Source: JBMFVE01 sp049966155
GTDB lineage: Bacteria; Bacteroidota; Ignavibacteria; Kryptoniales; JAKASW01
NCBI GenBank assembly: GCA_049966155.1
Contig: JBMFVE010000003.1
Coordinates: forward strand, 186,001 to 250,000
DNA length: 64,000 nt
Direction of reading: 5' to 3'
Below the pieces are notes generated by a model. That model was not told where the DNA came from. It was given only the letters and a program-made list of their open reading frames with translations, and searched no databases. The number at the start of each line of letters is the position of its first letter. Positions within the stretch are counted from its first letter, which is position 1. Made by a program: the position numbers and the translations under genes. Shown one piece after another: positions 43,077 to 53,079 of the stretch.

Positions 43077-44360
43077 ATGGAAACCGCTACTTATAAAGAA
43101 CCGGCCCCAATAGCCGATAGGGAAAATCCATTTGAATCTATGATGCAGCGTTTTGATGTGGCTGCTGAAATACTTGAACTTGAAAGAGGGGTTTACGAAT
43201 ACCTGAAGACCCCTGTAAAGCAGGTAATAGTTTCCATTCCAATTCAAATGGATAATGGTGAGATAGAAGTTTTTGAAGGATACAGGGTTATTCATAATGA
43301 TGCATTGGGCCCTTCAAAGGGCGGTATAAGGTACGCTCCCGACCTGACGCTTGATGAAGTCAAAGCGCTGGCTGCATGGATGACCTGGAAATGCTCCATT
43401 GCAAATATCCCGTTTGGCGGTGCTAAGGGGGGTGTAAAATGCGATCCGGCAAAACTCACCGCAGTAGAGCTTGAAAAAATTACAAGGCGCTTTACTGCAA
43501 ATATGCTGGATATTTTTGGTCCCGATAAAGATGTTCCTGCTCCTGACATGAACACAAACGAACAAATAATGGCATGGATTATGGACACATATAGCATGCA
43601 TGTCAGGAGGACAGAAACAGCGGTAGTCACAGGCAAGCCACTTATCATCGGAGGATCACTTGGCCGAAAGGAAGCAACCGGCAGGGGGGTTATGGTTGTA
43701 ACTCTGGCTGCCATGGGGAAGTTAGGGCTTAACCCCAGACAAACCACCTGCGCTGTCCAGGGATTTGGAAACGTTGGATCAGTTTCTGCGAAACTGTTGA
43801 GTGAACAGGGGATTAAAGTAATTGCCATCAGTGACATTAGCGGTGGTTATTACAACAAAAAAGGAATTGACATTAACAAGGCAATTGAATGGGTTCAGAA
43901 AAATCGGGTTCTGGATGGGAGTGGCATTGGGGACAGGATTTCCAACGAAGACCTTCTTGAGCTTGATGTTGATGTCCTTGTACCTGCCGCGAAGGAAGAT
44001 CAAATTACAGCAAAAAATGCATCCAGGATAAAAGCCAAGATCATTTCGGAAGGAGCGAATGGGCCCACAACAGCCAAAGCTGATCCAATACTTGATGAAA
44101 AGGGGATTCTTGTTATCCCTGATATACTGGCCAATGCAGGGGGGGTTACAGTGAGCTACTTTGAATGGGTTCAGGACCGGCAGGGTTTTTTCTGGACGCT
44201 TGACAGAGTTAATCGCAGACTGGAGAGAATGATGCATGAATCGTTCCACAATGTTTTCTCCACAGCTGAAAAGTATAAGGTTTCATTACGTCTGGGAGCC
44301 TATATTCTCGCTATTGACAAAGTGGCAAAAACTTTGAAGATCCGCGGAATATATGCATAA
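43077..44360 (+). CDS. gdhA: Glutamate dehydrogenase (Glu/Leu/Phe/Val family)
   Basis: 427 residues. Substrate-site lysines K81 (GPSKGGIRY), K105 and catalytic K117 (PFGGAKGGV), then a Rossmann motif VQGFGNVGSVSA. It interconverts glutamate and 2-oxoglutarate + ammonia using NAD(P). The shape matches the hexameric GudB/RocG-type small enzyme. Its final stop base overlaps the next ATG (TAATG), so the downstream unknown gene is probably co-translated. Confidence 0.95.
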   Translation: METATYKEPAPIADRENPFESMMQRFDVAAEILELERGVYEYLKTPVKQVIVSIPIQMDNGEIEVFEGYRVIHNDALGPSKGGIRYAPDLTLDEVKALAAWMTWKCSIANIPFGGAKGGVKCDPAKLTAVELEKITRRFTANMLDIFGPDKDVPAPDMNTNEQIMAWIMDTYSMHVRRTETAVVTGKPLIIGGSLGRKEATGRGVMVVTLAAMGKLGLNPRQTTCAVQGFGNVGSVSAKLLSEQGIKVIAISDISGGYYNKKGIDINKAIEWVQKNRVLDGSGIGDRISNEDLLELDVDVLVPAAKEDQITAKNASRIKAKIISEGANGPTTAKADPILDEKGILVIPDILANAGGVTVSYFEWVQDRQGFFWTLDRVNRRLERMMHESFHNVFSTAEKYKVSLRLGAYILAIDKVAKTLKIRGIYA

Positions 44361-44983
44361 TGAACCCCCGACACAGATTTGCTTTAGTTATCTTTGTCTT
44401 TTCAGTCCCTTTATTTCAATCCTGTGAACTTCAAGCGCAGATTCGAAGCAATCTTAGAATTTTTACTGCACAGGCAGATTCATTTGTAACGACTGCACTG
44501 GAAATTGTAAAAAGTAAAAATGTAGGTGTAATTAGTATTAAATTTGACTCGACTGAGACGGGAAATTTCATAAAGCAAAAATTCCTTGAAAGGGCATTAA
44601 TTGAGCACCTGACCATTATGTCAGATGGTTATGCTGACACGGCTGTTCTGGCAGCTATATCAGTCCCGTTGATGGCGGTAAGTTACTCTTCTCCAGTAGC
44701 ATCACACCTGTTTGGAAGTTCAGAAGTGGTACGTACTGTGAGATCATCTTATAGCCTCAATCTTTTGAGGAATTCTAAATTTATTTTTGCTCGTACGTTT
44801 TCATATGAAACGTCGGATACTGTCCCGGACGCAGAAATCAGGTCACTGGAAGTTGGCGAATACAACTTTGTTCATGGCAGCATATTATCAAAAAGCATTT
44901 TCAATGATGTCATTCAACCCCTTCTTTTCGCCGGAGCTGCAGCTGTCGTAGTTTACTTGTTTTTTGTTTTAAGAGGTGGATAA
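44360..44983 (+). CDS. Exported protein of unknown function with C-terminal membrane helix
   Basis: 207 residues. An N-terminal signal peptide (about 6-26; a Cys at 22 is not in a good lipobox) and a C-terminal hydrophobic helix (about 188-204, followed by RGG). The middle is mixed alpha/beta without a recognised motif. Placement between glutamate dehydrogenase (1-bp overlap) and BamD (contiguous) suggests an envelope role, possibly tied to outer-membrane assembly, but this is only positional. Confidence 0.7.
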   Translation: MNPRHRFALVIFVFSVPLFQSCELQAQIRSNLRIFTAQADSFVTTALEIVKSKNVGVISIKFDSTETGNFIKQKFLERALIEHLTIMSDGYADTAVLAAISVPLMAVSYSSPVASHLFGSSEVVRTVRSSYSLNLLRNSKFIFARTFSYETSDTVPDAEIRSLEVGEYNFVHGSILSKSIFNDVIQPLLFAGAAAVVVYLFFVLRGG

Positions 44984-45745
44984 ATGTATCTGAAACGAAT
45001 CTTCTTTTTGTTTTTATTCCTGGTCAGTATCGAACTCGTGTCATGTTCCTCTACAAAGGAAGTGTTTGCTCCAGATGCAGAGGGTTATTTTAGAAGAGGA
45101 ATGGAATTATATAATGATGAAGATTATGTGAAAGCTAAAGACGACTTTGATATTGTAATAAAACAATTTCCTGCCAGTGAGTATGCCGACAGTGCACAAT
45201 TTTTTCTGGCACAAACTTATTATAAACGTGGAGAATATTTAACAGCTGCATTTGAGTTTGAAAATGTGAGTCGAAATTATCCCACTTCCAGGCTTTTACC
45301 TGAGGCTCGGTTTAATATTGCGCTTTGCTATGCAGCTCGTTCCCCACGTCCACAGCTTGATCAGGAGAACACAAAAAAAGCTATCGAAGCCTTTCAAACG
45401 TTCATTGATTATTATCCAACCAGCAACCTTGTAGGTGAAGCTGAAAAGCAAATTCAGGAATTGCGAAACAAACTTGCAAAAAAGAACCTTGAAATTGCTC
45501 AGTTGTACTACACGATGGGCTACTACAAGGCTGCCATCATTTATTTTGATGTTATTTTAAATGAGTATCATGATTCTGATGTTGCAGATCAAGCAGCTCT
45601 GGGAAAGGTGCGTGCACTTCTGGAAAGGCATCGCCGTGATGATGCGCGAGCTGCCCTGGAAAAGTTTTATACAATGTTTCCGAATTCAAAGTTGAAATCA
45701 GATGCCGACAGGTTGGCTGAAGGTTTACAGCTGACGATGAAGTAG
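44984..45745 (+). CDS. bamD: Outer-membrane assembly lipoprotein BamD
   Basis: 253 residues. Lipoprotein signal with lipobox LVSC (C21), followed by TPR-type helical repeats (YFRRGMELYNDEDYVKAKDDFD, FPASEYADSAQFFLAQTYYKRGEY, ARFNIALCY). It is the essential partner of BamA in beta-barrel insertion. Length and repeat layout are standard. It starts on the base after the previous stop. Confidence 0.92.
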   Translation: MYLKRIFFLFLFLVSIELVSCSSTKEVFAPDAEGYFRRGMELYNDEDYVKAKDDFDIVIKQFPASEYADSAQFFLAQTYYKRGEYLTAAFEFENVSRNYPTSRLLPEARFNIALCYAARSPRPQLDQENTKKAIEAFQTFIDYYPTSNLVGEAEKQIQELRNKLAKKNLEIAQLYYTMGYYKAAIIYFDVILNEYHDSDVADQAALGKVRALLERHRRDDARAALEKFYTMFPNSKLKSDADRLAEGLQLTMK

Positions 45746-45789
45746 TGCAATTTAAGCGATTTTTAGCGTGATAAAGGACTAAGAAGTAC

Positions 45790-46299
45790 ATGCTTCATGA
45801 GGATGAATATTCCCATGGCAAGTTCGTGAAGGATTCTCAGGTTGAAATGGTAGAGCTGGTCTTACCAAACGATACAAATCAGCTCGGCAACCTTCTCGGT
45901 GGAAGGCTAATGCATTGGATTGATATAGCAGCTGCAGTCGCAGCCAGTCGACACTCAAACCATATCTGTGTTACAGCTGCGGTTGATGAAATTAATTTTT
46001 TTGAACCTATTAGACTTGGTGAACTTGTAATTCTGAAATCAAGCGTGAACAGGGTGTTTCGCACATCCATGGAAGTTGGGGTCAAGGTTTTTTCCGAAAA
46101 TCCGTTAACCGGCGAACGGAAGCACTGTAATTCAGCGTACCTGACATTTGTAAGTATTGATAAGAACGGGAAGCCTGTGATATCTCGACCTGTTTTACCC
46201 GAGACAGCGGACGAGAAAAGGCGGTATGAACAGGCATTGTTCAGGAGAGACCAGAGATTAAAGCACAGGGAAGAATCGAAGCGAATCTGGCAGAGCTAA
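45790..46299 (+). CDS. Acyl-CoA thioesterase, hotdog fold (YciA/BFIT-like)
   Basis: 169 residues. Hotdog signature NQLGNLLGGRLMHWIDIAAAVAA with the conserved asparagine, glycine and aspartate, then a beta-sheet with VDEINFFEPIRLGELV. It hydrolyses acyl-CoA to free acid and CoA; chain length unknown. AAGGA precedes the ATG at moderate spacing. Confidence 0.88.
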   Translation: MLHEDEYSHGKFVKDSQVEMVELVLPNDTNQLGNLLGGRLMHWIDIAAAVAASRHSNHICVTAAVDEINFFEPIRLGELVILKSSVNRVFRTSMEVGVKVFSENPLTGERKHCNSAYLTFVSIDKNGKPVISRPVLPETADEKRRYEQALFRRDQRLKHREESKRIWQS

Positions 46300-46324
46300 T
46301 TCGATCTGGAGAACTTTTACATTT

Positions 46325-48490
46325 ATGTTTAGTTGCCTGTCGGTTTTAAAGATTTTTCGTCAACGGACATTCTTTCAGAGTTTGCTTGCCTTTTATGTAT
46401 GTATAGTTGTTCATCCTTCAATTACAGTTGCGCAGATACATTCACCTGTGTTCAGGGCAGTTGAAATCCAGGCAGCGCTATCGTCTTTCACTCAAATTGC
46501 AGTTGGAAATTTTAACGGGAAAACCGGTCTGGCTGCTATCTCCAACCGGAGCAAGCTGCTTTATTTATTTGAACCTGACTCTCTTGAAAACCTTATAGTA
46601 TCCAATGTTGTAAGTCTTCCAGATACTCCAGTTGCAATTTCAGTTGGGAAAGAAATAACAGGATTGGACGGTGACGTAGTAAAGCCTGCCAATGATAAGA
46701 TTGCAGTCCTTTTAAAGTCTCATCTGGTGACGCTTGTTTCATTTGAAAGTAATGGCAATCCGATGCTTTTAAAACCGGCAAAAACTGATAATTTTTGCGA
46801 TCGTATAGCTGCAGTAGACATGGAAGCAAGCGGAGAGGTTGATGTAATTACTTACGGCAGATTTGCACCCGGCATCAATGTCAATAAGAATATTCACGGC
46901 GTAAGACTCCAGGACGCAATTAAGGTTAAAGGAATCCTTTCAGAATTGCCACTGAATGGGCTTGCATTTGCGGATTTGAACGGCGACCTTGTGCCAGATC
47001 TGGTTGCACTTGATTGGGTGAGCAGGCGGTTTATGATCTTTTATGCCAGGGGGGACGGAACATTTTCTCAGCCCGTTGTTTTTCCCTTAAAAGGTGAGCC
47101 TTCGACACTATCGATTGCGGATCTCTTTGAAAATGGGTATCCTGACATAATAATTGGATATGAGCGATCACCCAGAATAGACATTTATTCTGGTGACGGG
47201 GCAGGCAGGTTTTATTTTCGCAGCAGCTTAACTGCCGCAGGGCCAGTTACATCATTTGAAATTGCAGATTTTACAGGGGATGGTGTAAAAGACATTGTTG
47301 CCTTCAGCAAGGTAGAACACGAGATTACTGCTTTTGGATTTAATCCACTTACCAATCGTTTTGAGTACGCTGGAACATTTGGCACAGGCTATGGATTTAG
47401 TTCGTTTGTTCCATTTTATTTTTCCGGAAGAGTTCGTGCTGATTTAGTTGGGGTAAGCACTGGAAGAAATGCGTTTAAGATCTTTAAGTCAACTTTCTCA
47501 TTTATTAAAAGTCCAGTTTTACTTTTTCCTGTGCCAGCTAATCCTGTTGTTATGTCGCTATGTTCATCGGACACACTTGGTTTTACAGTGGTAGGCTGTC
47601 AAAGCGGGTTTGTTACAGCAGGAGTATTTAATATAGTTCCTCCCGGCGATGTGATCTATCAAAGTGACTTTGATACAGAAAGTGAACCCGGTTTAATTGC
47701 AATAAATTGCAGAAAGAGCCTCTCGGCTGTATTGTGGTATAAGAAAGCTGACATGATATCATATTACACTCTTGACAGAACTTTCAAGAAGAGCTCAAAA
47801 ATTATTTTACAGACGCCTTTTCCTCCTTTAACGGGAAAAGCAGCATGGCTGGGAGATTCACTTGTGATTTCTGCAGTGTATGATAATTTGATTGACAGTA
47901 CACTTGGTGTCTCTCTATATCGTTATCTGGCTCCCAGGAACGACTTTATTGAAGAAGTACATCAGTTCCCACGTTTGCACAGGACAATAGATCTTGGTGT
48001 GACTATTCTCCCGGAACCTGTACTCTGGACAGTTACCCGGTTGGAAATGGATAGCTTAAGTTTTGCTGCCAGGGAGTTGAATTCTAAATTGAGTTATCAT
48101 ATCAATATTCGAGGCACAAATGTTAGACTTTTTGATTTTTTGAGTGACACATCTATGCTTGCTTTGATAGGTGATAGTACAGGTCTGAAGTTATCTCGAT
48201 TCTGGATCAATCACAAAAAAGTTGCTTACAAATTTTTAGGTCAGTTCCCCGGAGAGGAGTTTAATACAACAATTGTTAAAGTTGATTGCATGGATTCTGT
48301 TTTTTATGCTGGAATTTTTTCTGAAGAAGGTAATGTGTTAAAGCTTTATTCTTTATCAACTGATGGGATTAAGCTGTTGAGATCGTGGCATATTGATTTT
48401 ATTCCGTCAGATTTTGCAGTTTCAGGAAAACTGCGAAGGGTTTTTTTGCTCAACAAAAGTGAGGCCTGGATTGCAGTTTATTCTTTTTGA
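46325..48490 (+). CDS. Secreted FG-GAP/VCBS repeat protein
   Basis: 721 residues. N-terminal signal peptide (about 18-37). The first half has repeats typical of integrin-like beta-propellers: FADLNGDLVPDLVALDW, IADLFENGYPDIIIGYE and IADFTGDGVKDIVAFSK, each with a Ca-binding D-x-N/T-G-D-type loop. The second half is beta-rich without an assigned family. Probably an extracellular or periplasmic propeller. The 3' end overlaps the following metalloprotease start by 20 bp. Confidence 0.82.
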   Translation: MFSCLSVLKIFRQRTFFQSLLAFYVCIVVHPSITVAQIHSPVFRAVEIQAALSSFTQIAVGNFNGKTGLAAISNRSKLLYLFEPDSLENLIVSNVVSLPDTPVAISVGKEITGLDGDVVKPANDKIAVLLKSHLVTLVSFESNGNPMLLKPAKTDNFCDRIAAVDMEASGEVDVITYGRFAPGINVNKNIHGVRLQDAIKVKGILSELPLNGLAFADLNGDLVPDLVALDWVSRRFMIFYARGDGTFSQPVVFPLKGEPSTLSIADLFENGYPDIIIGYERSPRIDIYSGDGAGRFYFRSSLTAAGPVTSFEIADFTGDGVKDIVAFSKVEHEITAFGFNPLTNRFEYAGTFGTGYGFSSFVPFYFSGRVRADLVGVSTGRNAFKIFKSTFSFIKSPVLLFPVPANPVVMSLCSSDTLGFTVVGCQSGFVTAGVFNIVPPGDVIYQSDFDTESEPGLIAINCRKSLSAVLWYKKADMISYYTLDRTFKKSSKIILQTPFPPLTGKAAWLGDSLVISAVYDNLIDSTLGVSLYRYLAPRNDFIEEVHQFPRLHRTIDLGVTILPEPVLWTVTRLEMDSLSFAARELNSKLSYHINIRGTNVRLFDFLSDTSMLALIGDSTGLKLSRFWINHKKVAYKFLGQFPGEEFNTTIVKVDCMDSVFYAGIFSEEGNVLKLYSLSTDGIKLLRSWHIDFIPSDFAVSGKLRRVFLLNKSEAWIAVYSF

Positions 48491-50129
48491 ATTATTATTT
48501 GCTTTATTTGCTATAACTGAACTTTTTGCAGGCCAGAGAGATGTTATGGATGTTGCCCGACAGTTCTTTCATAGTTATAATGTTAAAGAGTATAACAAAT
48601 GCGGATTTCACATTCTGGCAACATATTACAGCATGCCATCTGCAAATCAATCGACAAAAGCGGCTCTTCAAACAAGGCCGTTAAACGACACAAGCATTGT
48701 CAGTCCATCAGGAAAATTTAGAATACATTTCGACACTTCCGGAGTTAATCAGCCTTTCTTGGTTGATTCAACTGGACAGAAAATAGCGGGAACTACAACT
48801 GCTTTTGTGGATTCAGTTGCACAAATATGTGACTATGTTTATTACACGGAAGTAGATTCTCTTGGATATCCGCCGCCTCCATCTGATAGTGGTGCTGGTG
48901 GGGGTAATGAGTACGATATTTATATACAGAATCTGGAGCCAGGTATGTATGGGTATACCGACTGGGATGAATCCAGACCAATTATAATGAGAAAAAATGC
49001 CACCTATGCTGCATGGATGGTTATCGACAATTTGTTTTCATCTTCGTATACAAAAGGTGTTGCAGCAATTAAGGTAACAATTGCCCATGAGTTTCATCAT
49101 GGAATACAAATTGGCAACTATGGACTGTGGGGAAACGATTTGTATTTTTACGAGCTGACATCTACCTGGATAGAACAGGTTGTTTATCCAGAAATTAAAG
49201 ATTATTATCAATACCTGCCAAATTTTTTTGCCAATCCAGGGAGGCCATTTAACGAGTATAGAATAAATACTTACGCAGGTTATGAACGGTGTATTTACGG
49301 CATATTTGTTCAGCAAGACTATGGGCTCAACATGATGAGAACCATATGGACTTATATGAGCGGTGAACCTTCAATTCCTGCTATTGAGGATGCTTTTAAT
49401 GGGATAAGCGTTTCACCCGCTTTCATGTTTACACTTTTCGCAAGGACAAACTATTTCACAGGTTATCGTTCAACCAAGGCGAGCTATTTTGCGACCAGAC
49501 CGTATCTTGAGGCTCCATCATATCCTCTGGTGGCTATCAAAGGGACTGCCTTTTTTACAGGTGATGAAATCTTATTTGGGAGCAGTACCATGCGTTTAAG
49601 TGAGGCTTACTATCAAATAATTGGTCAAACCGATACACTCACCGTGGTGATTGCTAACACAAACTTCAAGGCTGCTGCTGATTTTGACACTACAGCTTTC
49701 CCTTATTCGTTAACTATATCCATGGCGGGTGCCAACTGCCTCCAGAGATTGGAAGGGGGTTACTGCCTTGGCTTTGAAGTTTCCGATATTACCAGTTGGG
49801 GGGTGATTCCACTTATACCTCAGGGAATGACTGTGGCCAACCAGAACTTGCCTTTCCCTCAACCCTTCAATCCTTTCCGTCAGGTTGAAAATATACCTGT
49901 TCCGTTGGGGATTTCCTCTCCTATGGTCGAAATTTATGATATTTCTGGAAGGTTATTAAGGCGAATAACTGGTGTCGATAATGTTGTAACTTATCCAAAT
50001 GGGAGGTACCTTCTTTGGGATGGCAAAGACGATCACGGGAAAACCTTAAATAATGGAGTTTATATTTACATTGTCACTGATGGAAGGAATACTAATATCA
50101 CTGGTAAAATTGCTATTGTGAGGAAATAA
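48471..50129 (+). CDS. Secreted metalloprotease (MXAN_6640-like) with C-terminal FlgD/sorting-type domain
   Basis: 552 residues from a TTG start at 48471 that has GTGAGG upstream and overlaps the VCBS gene by 20 bp; longer in-frame starts are deeper in that gene. Signal peptide residues 1-20. The zinc site is HEFHH (206-210) in IAHEFHHGIQIGNYG, with a predicted extended loop after it. The C-terminal ~85 residues (FPQPFNPFRQ, VEIYDISGRLLRRI, LLWDGKDDHGKTLNNGVYIY) form a FlgD-like Ig fold as found on type IX-type or other secreted proteins of FCB bacteria. Probable extracellular protease; substrate unknown. Confidence 0.85.
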   Translation: MQFILFELLFALFAITELFAGQRDVMDVARQFFHSYNVKEYNKCGFHILATYYSMPSANQSTKAALQTRPLNDTSIVSPSGKFRIHFDTSGVNQPFLVDSTGQKIAGTTTAFVDSVAQICDYVYYTEVDSLGYPPPPSDSGAGGGNEYDIYIQNLEPGMYGYTDWDESRPIIMRKNATYAAWMVIDNLFSSSYTKGVAAIKVTIAHEFHHGIQIGNYGLWGNDLYFYELTSTWIEQVVYPEIKDYYQYLPNFFANPGRPFNEYRINTYAGYERCIYGIFVQQDYGLNMMRTIWTYMSGEPSIPAIEDAFNGISVSPAFMFTLFARTNYFTGYRSTKASYFATRPYLEAPSYPLVAIKGTAFFTGDEILFGSSTMRLSEAYYQIIGQTDTLTVVIANTNFKAAADFDTTAFPYSLTISMAGANCLQRLEGGYCLGFEVSDITSWGVIPLIPQGMTVANQNLPFPQPFNPFRQVENIPVPLGISSPMVEIYDISGRLLRRITGVDNVVTYPNGRYLLWDGKDDHGKTLNNGVYIYIVTDGRNTNITGKIAIVRK

Positions 50130-50768
50130 GTGAAACTTGTTGGTGAAAACTTAAAAAAAGTCTTCAATCGGAGAATCGTGTTTGAAAATATCTCTTTTGT
50201 TGTTGAATCCGGCCAAAGTTTGTCAATTACTGGACCAAATGGGAGCGGGAAGTCGACTATCTCAAAAATCATTTGTGGCTTGCTTAGCGCAACTGCAGGG
50301 AAAATTGAGTACCAGGACGGTACAGAAAAAATACCTAGAGAAGACTTTCATAAGCACATAGGCTTTGTTGCTCCATACCTGGAGCTATATGGTGAGTTCA
50401 CGGCTCTGGAAAATCTAATAATAGAAGGCAAAGCAAGGGGATTAAGGAACGTGGAAGAAAAGGCTTCTGAAATTTTAATGCAAGTTGGATTGTTTAATAG
50501 AAGAAACGATGAAGTTAGAGGATTTTCATCCGGAATGAAGCAACGCATGAAATACGCTTCCGCGCTAATTCACGATCCGCAAATTCTTTTACTGGATGAA
50601 CCCATGGCCAATCTTGATGAGGCAGGAATGAAAATGGTACTGGATTTAATTGACACTTTCAAGAAAGATAAAATCCTGATAGTTGCAACTAACGATCCTG
50701 CGGAAGCAGAGATAGGAAACATAAGAATAAAGCTCCAGAAAAGTTTAGGTGATCCAGATGGAAAGTAA
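50130..50768 (+). CDS. ABC transporter ATP-binding protein (CcmA-like)
   Basis: 212 residues: Walker A GPNGSGKST, Q-loop region, ABC signature FSSGMKQR, Walker B ILLLDEPMANLDE, with the short size of CcmA/bacitracin-type ATPases. No permease gene is adjacent, so the partner must lie elsewhere; a heme or cytochrome-maturation role is possible given the many c-type cytochromes, but not shown. GTG start on the base after the protease stop. The last 11 bases overlap the copA start. Confidence 0.82.
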   Translation: MKLVGENLKKVFNRRIVFENISFVVESGQSLSITGPNGSGKSTISKIICGLLSATAGKIEYQDGTEKIPREDFHKHIGFVAPYLELYGEFTALENLIIEGKARGLRNVEEKASEILMQVGLFNRRNDEVRGFSSGMKQRMKYASALIHDPQILLLDEPMANLDEAGMKMVLDLIDTFKKDKILIVATNDPAEAEIGNIRIKLQKSLGDPDGK

Positions 50769-53062
50769 AGTTGAAGCTGTACAGGAGCAGCGGAAAAACA
50801 GTATAAAGCTAACACTTCCTGTTCAGGGAATGACATGTGCAAGCTGTGTACTGAGAGTTGAGAATGCACTCAAGCATGTGGAAGGCGTGGACAACGCTGT
50901 TGTAAACCTTGCCACGGAATCAGCAACTGTCGAATTTGAACCTGCGGTTGCCAATGTTGATAAACTAAAATCTGCAGTTGAAGAGGCTGGATACAAAATC
51001 ATAGATGTCGTTAATGAGCTTGATGCAATTAAAGCTGAAGCTGATGCTCGTGCAAAAGAGTACAAGGCGCTCTGGAAAAAATTTCTCCTGGGCGCTGTCC
51101 TGACTTCTTTAATTCTAATTGGCAGTATGCCTGGCGTTTTCGGTTTTGTGAGAGCTGTGAACACAACATTAAGAAATTACACATTAATGATGATGACAAT
51201 TCCTGTCCTCTTCTATGTGGGGAAGAGATTTTTCAGTGGTTTTTGGTCATCACTTAAACACGCAACTGCTGATATGAATACACTAGTTGCTGTCGGCACC
51301 TCAGCAGCTTTTATATATAGCTCGGTTGCGACGGTCTTTCCTGGTATTCTTACATCAGCAGGAAAAACACCTGACGTATACTTTGACACAAGTGCGGTCA
51401 TTATAACATTAATTTTGCTTGGTAAGATTCTTGAGTCGAGGGCGAAGTGGAAATCTTCAGAGGCTGTAAGGAAACTCATATCACTTCAACCTTCTTCGGC
51501 ACACCTATTATTGGAAGATGGAAGTCAAATTGAAATACCTCTTTCATCCGTTGAGGCTCGAAACGTGCTGAGGGTTTTCCCAGGTGAAAGGATCCCTGTG
51601 GATGGAAAAGTTATTGAGGGATATGCCTCAGTGGATGAGTCGGCACTTACAGGTGAGAGTATACCGGTAGAGAAGACAGTAGGAAGTAGTGTGCTGGGGG
51701 GGAACTGTTTGCCTTGATGGAACTCTGAAGATTGTAGCAGAAAGGATTGGAAAAGAAAGTTTTATTGCTCGTGTAGCGAAGCTGGTGGAAGAGGCTCAAA
51801 CTTCGAAGCCACCCGTACAGAAACTTGCTGATAAAGTGGCTTCTGTATTTGTTCCGATTGTGATTGTTATATCACTTCTATCGGGTCTGGTATGGTTTCT
51901 GACAGGTCCTCAGCCGGTGCTAATACACTCACTTATGGCATTTGTTGCAGTTCTCATAGTTGCATGTCCTTGTGCGCTTGGACTGGCTACTCCAACAGCA
52001 ATTATGGTTGGAACCGGGCGTGGTGCTGAAATGGGGATTTTGATAAAAAATACTGATGCGTTGGAAAAGGCGAGAAAGGTTACATCTGTGATATTTGACA
52101 AGACAGGTACGGTCACCGCCGGCATTATGAAAGTTGTCGACGTCATTCCGTATGCAAATCAGTCAACCGATCATCTACTGGAGCTTGCTTCAGCAGCAGA
52201 AATATACTCAGAACATCCAATTGCAAAAGCAATTGTTAACGAGGCCAAACTGCGCGGCATATCACCTGAACGCAGCAAATATGTTGAGTTCAGGAATTAT
52301 CCTGGTAATGGAGTATCTATAAGTCTTATCAGGAACAATGAAAATATGATGGTAAGAGTTGGAAAATATGAATTTGTTGCCGGTGAAAGAAGTAGCGGGA
52401 AAGATGGTTTTGAGGCGCTTGTTGTAAAAAGAGCAAATGAACTGGCTTCAACTGTGCTTTATGTCTCTGAAAATCTACAAATGGTTGGAGCGATTTTGCT
52501 GAGCGACTATGTGCGAGAGGGCGTCCGTGAGGCGGTTGAGAGGTTAAAAAAAATGAATGTGAAAGTATATCTCCTGACGGGGGATAACGAAGTGTCGGCA
52601 AAGCGAATTGCTCAAGAAATAGGAGCGGATGGCTACTTTGCAGGAGTTGATCCTCAAGGAAAGCTGAAGGTGATTCGCGAGTTACAAGCGTCTGGTAACG
52701 TCGTTGCGTTTGTAGGAGACGGCATTAACGACGCACCTGCAATTACGCAGGCAGATATGGGCGTTGCTATGGCGAGCGGTACAGATATTGCGGCTGAGAC
52801 TGCAGATATGAATTTAATTAAGAACGACTTACGACTTGTTCCGGAGGCAATTTTATTATCCAGGAGCACTCTGCGTGTTATAAAGCAAAATTTGTTCTGG
52901 GCTTTTTTTTATAACATCGTACTTATTCCACTTGCTGCTGGTGTTTTTTATCCTCTTTTTGGATGGCAGCTCAACCCCATGTATGCATCGGTAGCTATGG
53001 CATTGAGCTCAGTAAGCGTGGTAAGTAATTCCCTAAGGTTGAAAACAGTAAAACTAAAATAA
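50758..53062 (+). CDS. copA: Copper-translocating P-type ATPase, interrupted by a +1 frameshift
   Basis: The coding region is split into two frames: 50758-51717 (N-terminal HMA domain with GMTCASC at residues 24-30, helices, actuator TGES) and 51689-53062 (CPC ion motif in IVACPCALGL, phosphorylation motif DKTGT, GDGINDAP). Together they make a complete P1B-type Cu(+) exporter. The frames meet at a G7 run (51696-51702). With six Gs the protein reads L-G-G-T-V-C-L-D and continues normally; with seven it ends after N-C-L-P. Either a homopolymer sequencing error, a null mutation, or frameshifting/phase variation. Start ATG 50758 overlaps the ABC gene; a CopZ-like gene follows. Confidence 0.9.
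51696..51702 (+). other. G7 homopolymer at the copA frame break
   Basis: Seven consecutive Gs between GTGCT and AACTG mark the exact point where the two copA frames must be joined by removing one base. The tract lies just after the actuator-domain TGES codons. Confidence 0.9.
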
Positions 53063-53079
53063 GGAGAAGATGAAATAAA

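Noticed and set aside
43292..43837. Minus-strand frame of 181 codons
   Set aside because: Antisense to glutamate dehydrogenase and without domain features.
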